Shown: positions 55,301 through 64,000 of the stretch, one piece after another
Position numbering within the stretch: the stretch's first letter is position 1
How the letters are laid out: each line of letters begins with the position of its first letter
Assembly (NCBI RefSeq): GCF_041146795.1
Contig: NC_135185.1
Span: 28,827,529-28,891,528, forward strand
Direction of reading: 5' to 3'
Length of the DNA stretch: 64,000 nucleotides
From: Maylandia zebra
Taxonomy: Eukaryota > Chordata > Actinopteri > Cichliformes > Cichlidae
Notes under the pieces: generated by a model
What the model saw: only the letters and a program-made list of their open reading frames with translations
Database searches by the model: none
Told to the model about the DNA's origin: nothing
Translations under genes and position numbers: made by a program

Positions 55301-58300
55301 AAAGGAAAAGAAAAGACAAATGAAACGAATAAACTAAAGGCAACGCCACTTTGTTTTTCTGGAACAAATATTTGCTGACAATAAATGTGTTACAGTATGT
55401 TAATAATGGATGACTTTGAATTATCAAACATCATCTAGCCGACATTTTTCTTCCGTTTGAAAACATAAACATGTTACGGGCAAATATTTCCAGTGACGAT
55501 AATAATTCCAGACCACAATGAAGCAGAAAAGGCACGCGCTTCATTGTCAGGGGAGCATATCAGTTTCTGTGTTCGGGGCACATCAGCATGACAAATCTAA
55601 ACACACGTGTGCTGTGATTGGACACGGACAGCAGGGCTGCGGATGCTCAGGTACTTTATGGAGGAAGTGGAAACCTTCTTTTTCTGCCAGCGCTGCCATC
55701 CACTGTCTATTCTCAGGGTGAATTACAAAGGGCATGGCGCTCACAGGTTGGTTTACTATCTCCGGCCCCTCTGCCTCACTCCTGCTTAGTGTTAAGCTAG
55801 GTGAACACGATGGGTTTCATTGAAGATCTGCCAGCTGTTCCAGTCATATTGGCACTGAAAAGTCTGCCAAGGACATTCATCACCCTAACACCCTCACGTG
55901 TGCCTATAGATGTAGAGCAAGCTCTGTTTAGTGTGACAGATGTCAGCTTCGCTGTTCCAAACCCATACTTTCCTTCAATTAGTAATGGTCAGGTGTCAGT
56001 TTGCAATGCTTTAGAAGGTCTTTCTCAGAGGATACGTGATCAGCAAAGGCAGAAAAGCCCTTCACTAGCTCAAAGGACTTCCTATGACATTGTTAAAAGA
56101 TTTAGTAACAATTACAACTTCCTGTCTGTAAGGAGGAAGCTCTAAAACCACCGCTTATAGCGGGCGCAGTAAGAGATTGGTCATTATTTAAAGAAACCAG
56201 AGTCAGTTTGTGTGCAGTTTTTGATTATTTTGTTCAGTCTGTATAATCGTTTCAGAGTAAGTTTGCGAAGTCTGGAAAGAAACCACCAAAGAGCAGAAAC
56301 GCAATCCTCCACAGCCATGCACAATCAGTACCATCTCATTTAACTTTAACTACTGCATGCTGCTTGCATTAATGAAGCAGTGTAACCAGCCCTCCACCGA
56401 GCACACCTTCCACCCTCTGTCACCCTCTCAGGCAATCAGGTTAAATGGCCTAATCCCAACAATGAAAACAGAGGCACAGAAAATGGGTGCATTCTGTGGC
56501 CTAACAAAGTACCCCTGCAACAGGAGACACCAGATCCAGTTAAGGTGTTCCTTCTGTAACGCTCGCATAGAGCGCGGTGTCTTTTTTCTCTACATCTGCA
56601 TGAAAATTTGACCATGGCTGAAAAGGCTTGAAGCTGTGGTTTGTTTGGTTGAAGGAATTTGCAGAAATTTCCAGAATTTGAAAACTGCATGTGTAATAGC
56701 GATGGCTGCGCTTATAGTTTTGGATAATTAATAAAGATTAAGAGATAGCAACAGAAAAGGTCATCAAACCTTTAGAAAACAGAAAATTCGAAGAAGTTAG
56801 GTGACAGTAATTTATTCCTTTTTAACTCATCTTGACATTATTATTAATAAGATGATGACTTCACTTTATAAACAATGGGTTATTCATAATCAAAATGATT
56901 AAAATCTTTAACAGCAACAAAGGCAAAACTTACAGTTTGCCTTGTCATATTTAAGCCAGCAACATTTTTTTCATCTCTCTTAGACGATGATGGGCAAAAT
57001 ACAGCAGAATATACAAAAGCACACACACAGCAATGCCTACATCATGCATAAATGATAAATAAGTTAAAGCAAGCACTAAAAGTCAGTTTATTTAATACAG
57101 AGAGACCTGAAAGTAGCGGAACATGTAACACCCCATTAATTACAGCGTAACGGAGGCTTTGAGAGGACACAGTTTTACCTACTGTTTGCTCATGATGCAA
57201 AGCTGAGCCAGCCGTTCGAGGTGCTGTGCCTGGGAGGCCTGCTCTGAAAGTTCCTCTGGGGTTGTCCATCCCGCGGAGCCCAGCGTAGCCTCCTCTTGAG
57301 GCCCTGTTACACAAACACAGGGCATGGAATCACGACCCGACAACGCTCTTTTGAGCTAACCTTGCTCCTCGCTACCCTCCTCTTCCACTGAAGAGTTTAA
57401 CAAAAAATTAATCTCCCCGAAAGCCGGGTATCTGTCTGTATCAACTTGTCTGGCACTGCTGTGGACTTGAAGCCGGAACAATAAAGAGGAGCCAACTGAG
57501 GACTGGAGACACAAGAGATAAGGGCAGGAGGGAGCAGATAAGGGAGTCAAACAACACACTCGCCACACCCCCTGGAGCATTGAGACGCACGCAGAGTGAC
57601 ACACCACAAACATCATGCAAGTACTGAACACACAGAGCACACACATAGAAGATGCTTGGCTTGCAATCCACGCCACATCTAAATGCAAATAAATCATTGT
57701 AAGAGGTAAAGACATTAGTCTGCATTACAAAACCGACAAAATGACAATTACATTGGGGGAAACAGAGAAAAGAGGAAAGGGCACATTTTGAAAGCACTGG
57801 GGAGGAAAAGAAAGCTGTAAGCTGTAGCTATAGTGCCAGCTCTGCCCCCAGAGAAGTCCAGCATCCAATCTGAATGAGTGCTGAATCAGGGGCTTCAGTA
57901 TTCTGTAGTGACACACAGCTCGTAATGAGAAACTGTGGCCATTTGTCTTCTACTCCATCCCTGATCTCCACTGTGCCCATGCTACACTGCGCTGCTGCCT
58001 CAGCAGCAGACAGAGAGGCAGGCGTCTGGAGCAGCGGCAGCAGCAGGTGATGAATGAGCAGCCTTGCTGTGAATGCTCGCGTAAAGCTCGACCGGGTATA
58101 TTGTAAACAAAGATGGAGTTGGGTAAAATGCGATGTCATATTGCCTGAACAACAACAAGAAAAAAGTATTCCTTCATTTTTACAAAAGTAAAATTGGTGA
58201 AGAAAAATAACAATGTGTTGATTAACTGTTTTAATCACCAGAAAAATGCCTTTAAAAGTAACTAATCCACTCAAATCCAAGTGAAACCGCAGTTATACTG

Positions 58301-61300
58301 AGCTACGGACAAACCTGATGACAAATTTTGTGCAGTGAACACAAGACTCTCGGAAAACGTTCAGCAATTTGCTGAAAGAGTTGTGTATTTATTTTACACC
58401 AGAGTACTGCCAGATGTCGTGGTTTTCGGAGAAATCGAAATTCTAAGAAATCACGAGGACATGCCAAAACCACACGGATTCAAAGTGCACGCTCTATAGG
58501 ACATGCTATGTGTTTTCACACATATTCCCAGAAGTATTCCTTGATAGCATAACATGAAAAGTACTTGCCTGTGCTCCCCTGAAGAGCGGTGAGCTCGATC
58601 AATGCCACTTCATAGAACATTTTTTCAGCCTGTATGAACTGGAGGGCCTTCCCATCTATTTATATGGGTGAAGGATCAGTCTCGGATATCAGAGGGATTA
58701 CAGGCAGCTGCTTAAGTTAAAAACAGTCTCTGCTGCACAGCTCATAGACAACACACTTTTTTCACCTCACATGCAAACAAACCTATGGGCAAACACAGCA
58801 TACAGTACTCCAGGACACATTAGATTAGAGGTCAGTCACTCTGCCTGCTGTTTTTGTGGTTTTGTGAGCCAAAACATGTCAGACATTCAGTCTGATAATA
58901 TAGACATGCCACATAACGACTCATATCTCTGTTGTATTGCCTTCCTTTGTCGTTTTTGTGTATATTTTTTGTACATGATGTTTTGGACTGATCTGATTTG
59001 GCAGGTTTTTGTTTCCATGAAAAGACTCTATTTTAAGCGTCCTAAAAATAGCTCGCTTGAAACATTCCATGCACTTGGTTTTTGTTCCACTGTAAAACGA
59101 CACCGTTGATGTTTGTCAGGTGAGTTTAAAGACCAATTGGGACGGAGAAGGCTTAAAATAAACTCAGGCGTGCTTGTTTAAATGTCCGACTTAACACCAG
59201 ATTTCTCATGTGTGCCTCTTTTCAGCTCTGCTGTGACGCTACATGCCAATAAATCCTATAATGTTTTTCATAATATATAATATACAATTTTTAAAATATT
59301 TTTTAGTGCGTCATGCTATTAAAAAAAACATGAGCCAAGCCATATACAGAATTGTTTAAAATTCTTGAGTGTCCCCATATTTCTTTAAATTTTGATTCCA
59401 CAAATGGTCTTGAGCACAGTGCCCCAGTCTTTCTGAAAAATCTTCACAAAGTTCATCTTTGGACATTGGCTGTTTTTCACTCATTTCCTGTCCAGTTTTT
59501 TTCCTTGTTTGTTTGTTAACCCACTTAACACTGAAGTATGACTCATTCGGGGGATAAAACAGTGTCGTGTCTACACAGAACAGACAGATTAGCAAAGGAG
59601 CAATTTTAAATTGTATCTTTAAGTCAGTTGTGTTGGGGATCTTGTCAAAACTGATGAAAGTATGAACACAGATAATACAGACAGATTTAGACACAACGCA
59701 GATCCATCGGGAAACACGTTTGCACATGTTTCAATGAACTTGTGCAACTAATTCCCATTTTCCTGGCAAAATATAAAGAAACATGGTGTGGCTCAAGACT
59801 TCTGCACAGTACCGTATTTGCCTGAGAGACAAAGACCCACTACAATTAAAACAAAACAAGATCTGAGATGTAAGAAATGCAAGAAAACGTGTACTCCTGA
59901 GCTGATTAGTAACAGGATGAGGAATGGTGATGGATGAATGTTGAAATGCTTTTAGAGGAAGTGCTTTTAAATAATTTAATGTGCTGTACAGAAGAAAAAC
60001 TGAGCACTTTTATAAGTCACTGGAAAAGGATGACTGTTGTACTGCTTTTGCTTTGATCACATTTTTGAGCAAGCTTAGAGCTCTATTACAAGATGGTTAG
60101 AAATACCTGTCACCGCTCCTGGGAGTCACCTGTTTAGCCGGACCATCTGTGAGGGAGGATGAGGGGAACAGCCGTCACCAAAGGTCACAGCGCTACTTCT
60201 GTCTGCTATTTTTAGTCAGCCTGGACTATAACAATGCAACAACAGGAACCTCACACAATGCTCTCCTGGGAATGACCTCCATTCTCTCATCCACACCCTC
60301 TCTGAAACTGTAATTGGACTACACTCCAAAACTCTGGAACCTTCAAAGGCATCTGATCACACGTGTGCTCACCTCAAGTGTACAACCTATTTTAGTAGGG
60401 AGGAAATTGGAATTTGCTGTGGAATAGTACACCTAAGAAACTTGAAACGTGACTTAATTAGATATAACTTAACTAATTGTACTTCAGAAATCTGAAATCG
60501 GGATATAACTGCATCTTTATCCGAAATCCACCTTTATTGGAAGTTAAAGTCCGCGTGTGCCACGCAGTTTTCTTTCCATGAAACACATATCAGTAACACT
60601 CATGAGCTAAAACAGCTTTTGGCTTTGAATAAAGGTCATTTGTGGACGGTTCCAGCTCTGATAACAACACATCAAGCCTTAAGCAGTCATTGCACTGGTA
60701 CTATGACTATCAAGTGCAACTAATATAGTTTATTTGTCTGGACTCATTGGTTTTCTTATCATGCTTTTGGTTAGAAATAACACATGAGAAGACGCTGCCA
60801 ATCCTGTTCTCATACAGCATTTGCGTGACACTAAAAAGTTCCCACATCCTGCTCCCAGTTTGAGCAGACTGACCCCTCACCTCACCTCCCCAGAGGGTAT
60901 TCACAAATGCACCAAAACATCACTGCTTCAGCTTCTGTGATTATCATGAAAAATACTAAAAGAACTGAAAGGTTGGAAGCAATTTAAACGGCAAAAATGG
61001 TTCAATCTCGAAGCGTTGTTTTCGTGACTGCAATAACCCTTTTTCATTGTTATGCAAACTATTTCAGTCTGTATCTGACCTGCAATGCTTGTAATTTCAC
61101 ATTAAACCAAAACAATATGCGCTGCATAATAAAATAGCCAAATCTGACATGACACCACACGCTACTCTTACTGACTTCAGGAAAGAGTGTATCGTATGCT
61201 AAAAAAATTTAACCCAATCTTGGAAGATGACCCTTGTAAGTAGATACCTTTCCATGCTGAGAGGGGCGAACTGTAATGGCTATTGACAAAATGAAGCTCA

Positions 61301-62845
61301 GCAAATTGACCTATTTTGGAAAATGGACAGTGAGCGCTAGAGCCCTGCTGAGGTAGATAACCTGAGCTGGCAAGTAAAGTGTTGGAGTGTCTCAGTAACA
61401 GAGAGAGGAGCCATGGAGGTAATATATCCTGAAACATAACACCTCTCTATTATCTCTCTGTCCTTTACAGCTATAGTTTATAGAAGCAGTGAAGTGGCAA
61501 TGCACAGGCTAGTCAGCGCAGATACGGGTTAATTAGTGCTTTCCCACTCTGTTGTGTGGAGATAAGAGCCTACAAATCCTCTTAAGAGACAGACACACAA
61601 CCTGGGCTCCACACAAAACATGAGGCATTTGGGGACAAATGCCTCAAAGACATCCCCTCATCCTCTCTGCTTTACATTGCTTTCTATAAAGGGTCTACAC
61701 GGTTCATTGTGGTGGAATTTGCCAAGCTTGCCTCAGTGACAAGCCTTTACACAACAGGTTTACAGAGTCGAAGAGCTAGTTTTATAGTTAGCTGCTTGCT
61801 AGAGGCTTAAAGGACAGGGGCAGAAAAAGTGTCAGATCAGCTTTTCCTCTTTTGTTAGTAAAGGATACAATTCTTTTCAGTGATGAAGAGTTCTGCAATC
61901 TGTAAAGCATAAAAAACAACCAAGGGACGTAGTTAAATATTAAATAATTCACTTCCAACATCACAGACGGGTAGGCGTATGCATGATGTCACGAGCTGTC
62001 AAAACAAATAATTGTGCTCTCCTCACAGCACTGTTGGGCTGGTCAACATCATGCCATGCATTCCAAAGTTGTGGAGTAAAGGCTATGTTTTGACATCAGG
62101 GACATTCCTTCAGGCACAAGCAAAGACGGTTAAAACTGTAGCTCTACCTTTGTGGGAGGGTCTTCTAAAGCAACTCCAGTGTTTAATCTGCTAAGACTTT
62201 GGCCTTGGCTGCACAGAGCCCAAACATAATGCCTCTGATCTCACGCATAGCCCACACACCATGGGGGAAATATTAACGGGATACTACACTATTACCATAA
62301 ACAGTGCCACTGTTTCTATGGAATACATTAGGCTTGAACTCAGCACCGCTAATAGCAGCATGCACATCATCAGTTCTACGAGACCGAATGATTTTACAGT
62401 GTCAACACAGAGACCCATGATGAACTGTGCTGTCAGGTTTGACATTGAATATACTGAATGTGTCCTTTGTGTTGTGATGTTTGCTAATTTATGACGCTCA
62501 AAAGGAGAAGTGATGCACATGTGTTTGGACAGCTGTGCAAATACATGGTAGGGCAAAAAATGTGTAGATGTAGGTAACACACACGTGAATTCATGCTGGC
62601 ACATGTGGAAGAGAAAGACACACAGAAAGACAGAATCTATGGCTGTGTGACATTTTGTGGGTGTGAGTATATCCAGTTCCCATCTGGCTCACCTGGTGTA
62701 AGCAGTTGGGCAGAGAGGTGAAGTTCTGCACATGAGTCAGTCCCAGCAGGCAGCTGAGGAAGCAGTGGAGGGCGGCCTGGTACTCCCCCTGCTGCTGGAG
62801 CTGCTGTCCCAGCTCAAACAGGCCCTCCCTCCCTCCGTTCAGCAT
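52331..62845 (-). CDS. Consortin-like TPR and membrane protein
   Basis: Consortin (CNST, a PP1 regulatory subunit) is a trans-Golgi protein that binds connexins and helps them reach the surface. Exons in order: 62845-62693, 61899-61869, 58655-58569, 57303-57183, 55297-55267, 55182-55074, 53839-53676, 53523-53391, 52912-52886, 52536-52331; total 353 aa, frame intact. Residues 42-80 (LPNCLHQIAELF, then NYGKALQFIQAEKMFYE) align by eye with human consortin LPLCLHQIAESYF and YEKAMKFIQLERLYHE; a second helical repeat spans about 112-160. SILK at 241-244 and RVRF at 265-268 are paired PP1 docking motifs, as in consortin. A membrane helix at about 296-314 ends MYC, followed by a 39-residue lumenal tail. 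At 353 aa it is half the length of human CNST. The ATG at 62845 has an in-frame stop just upstream. Human C14orf180 sits at this place beside TMEM179 and may be its shortened ortholog. Confidence 0.82.
57304..58568. other. Consortin-like intron with GC donor
   Basis: Intron between exons 58655-58569 and 57303-57183. Its donor reads CAG|GCAAGT on the minus strand. No coding or RNA gene recognised inside; overlapping open frames of 90-150 codons show no family likeness. Confidence 0.6.
58656..61868. other. Large consortin-like intron
   Basis: About 3.2 kb of AT-rich DNA between two short exons. No repeat or gene recognised on either strand. Confidence 0.5.
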
Positions 62846-64000
62846 CCCCAGTCCCAGCCAGAGTCAGCGCTGCCTCCCATCAGAGCTCCACCGGCCGAGG
62901 ACGAGCGTTCCTCCCTTCACCAGTCTGCTGAAGCACCACAGGTAGAAAGAAGCAGCCACACAGTGAAATGTTTTCAGACCGCTGCCGCTCACATGAATCA
63001 AAACAGGAATGTGACAGGAGGAGGAGGGAGCAGTGCAGCTTCCTCTCAGTCTCGTCTGTGCACAGTAAGTCAAGGACAGGTTGTAAGGAGCAGTCTGAGG
63101 GAGCACTGGCGACTCACACAGAAAAGATTCATTCCCCTCCCTCCTCCTAGGCTGCACCAGGAAAGGAGGACAGAGGAAGTTGGAGAGTATTTGCTGTTTG
63201 AGTGACAGCGCTCTCAGCCAATCCCTGCTCTAAACATGTACAGTAGCTCCTCCAGAGTCTGCTGAGCACATTGAGTCTCTCTCCAATCCTCGAACAGGGA
63301 AACTGCAAAGGTTTATGTTTTGATGATGAAAAGCAAACATAGTGGCACATGTATATTATCTACTACAGCTTTAAATATTGCATATAATTCGATTCACTTT
63401 TGTGAGAACCCCTTTTTTTCCTCTGATACTGTGCTGTGTGCAGTACATTATGCATATTAACAGTATGAGGAAATTTTGATTCTTACTGCCCTGCTCATGA
63501 TTTATAAATGAGACATACATAAGAATTATTCACCAAATGCTGTGTTAGCATGTTTTTGGAATACAGTGCAACCAAGCACAATTCTGTAACGGAAAGAAAA
63601 CCGCAGAGAAAAACACAGGATCATTAGAAATAGCCATATAAGAGAAAAGACTCACTATCCAAACAAGGACAACAAATATTTATTCAGGAGGAGCGCCTCC
63701 TGCGGATGTTTGCTCACTTACCTTAACACTCAACACTAATCCGAGGCAAACCTGTGCCAACAGGAATGGATGGGATGTAGAGATGAGTGATATGGCCATA
63801 TCTTATATATGCTGGATCATATAGAAGATCATGACTCTGAGAGCAGCATCCCTACTGTCAGTCCATTTGGTCATAAGCTTGGCAGGAGGAGGAAATGAAT
63901 GGTGTACAACAAGGCAAATGGGCAGAGTCAGTCTCCATTAGTGTCCAATGCACCTTGCTAAGCAAGATGGGATTTTAATGGTTAGTAAAGCTGGGGAATG
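62846..64000. other. Consortin-like upstream region
   Basis: On the minus strand an acceptor-like TGGTGCTTCAG near 62940 would place about 90 bp of 5' UTR in the first coding exon, with a non-coding exon further right. The block 62860-63200 is relatively GC-rich and may hold the promoter. Nothing coding recognised to the window end. Confidence 0.35.

Noticed and set aside
55801-56145. 114-codon plus-strand open frame
   Set aside because: Lies in an intron of the minus-strand consortin-like gene, lacks an ATG at its listed start and has no recognisable motif. Chance is likeliest, though a conservation test would settle it.
57441-58280. Minus-strand open frames of 118-150 codons
   Set aside because: Intronic, low-complexity hydrophobic, overlapping one another, with no family likeness and no fit to flanking exon phases.

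Overview
The window is vertebrate nuclear DNA, almost certainly from a percomorph-type teleost fish. It holds spliced genes with short GT-AG introns, an AT-rich background, microsatellites, and DNA transposon fossils of kinds common in fish genomes. I placed exons by hand from splice signals, reading frame and remembered family sequences; no alignment was run. Each full gene model below sums to an open frame of a length normal for its family.

Layout from left to right. (1) otub2-like deubiquitinase (+, 981-3190). (2) ddx24 RNA helicase (-, 3434-7834), which converges on otub2 so tightly that the two seem to share one overlapping polyadenylation hexamer. (3) A Tc1/mariner fossil, then serpina10-like serpin (-, 9569-11133) with a Tyr-Ser reactive bond. 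(4) atxn3 ataxin-3 (-, 11907-16458). (5) ubr1 N-recognin E3 ligase (+, 16629-33177, 47 exons), head to head with atxn3 across 170 bp. (6) A peripherin/RDS tetraspanin, probably prph2l (-, 35679-37592). (7) A short ELYS/AHCTF1 paralog (+, 39419-45949). (8) tmem179 (+, 48482-49808). (9) A consortin-like TPR/membrane gene (-, 52331-62845), probably the fish counterpart of human C14orf180.

Gene order otub2-ddx24-serpina10 with atxn3 nearby, and tmem179 beside the consortin-like gene, recalls human 14q32. ubr1 belongs to human 15q15, and its tetraspanin neighbour recalls human UBR2-PRPH2 on 6p21. The ELYS-like and consortin-like genes recall human AHCTF1 and CNST on 1q44. The right half therefore looks like an ohnolog block that mammals have largely lost or shortened.

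Three genes act in ubiquitin signalling: otub2 and atxn3 remove ubiquitin, and ubr1 adds it to N-degron substrates. The others are unrelated in function: RNA helicase, secreted protease inhibitor, photoreceptor disc-rim tetraspanin, nucleoporin-related protein, neural membrane protein and a PP1-docking trafficking protein. I saw no CRISPR array, rRNA, tRNA or retroviral element.
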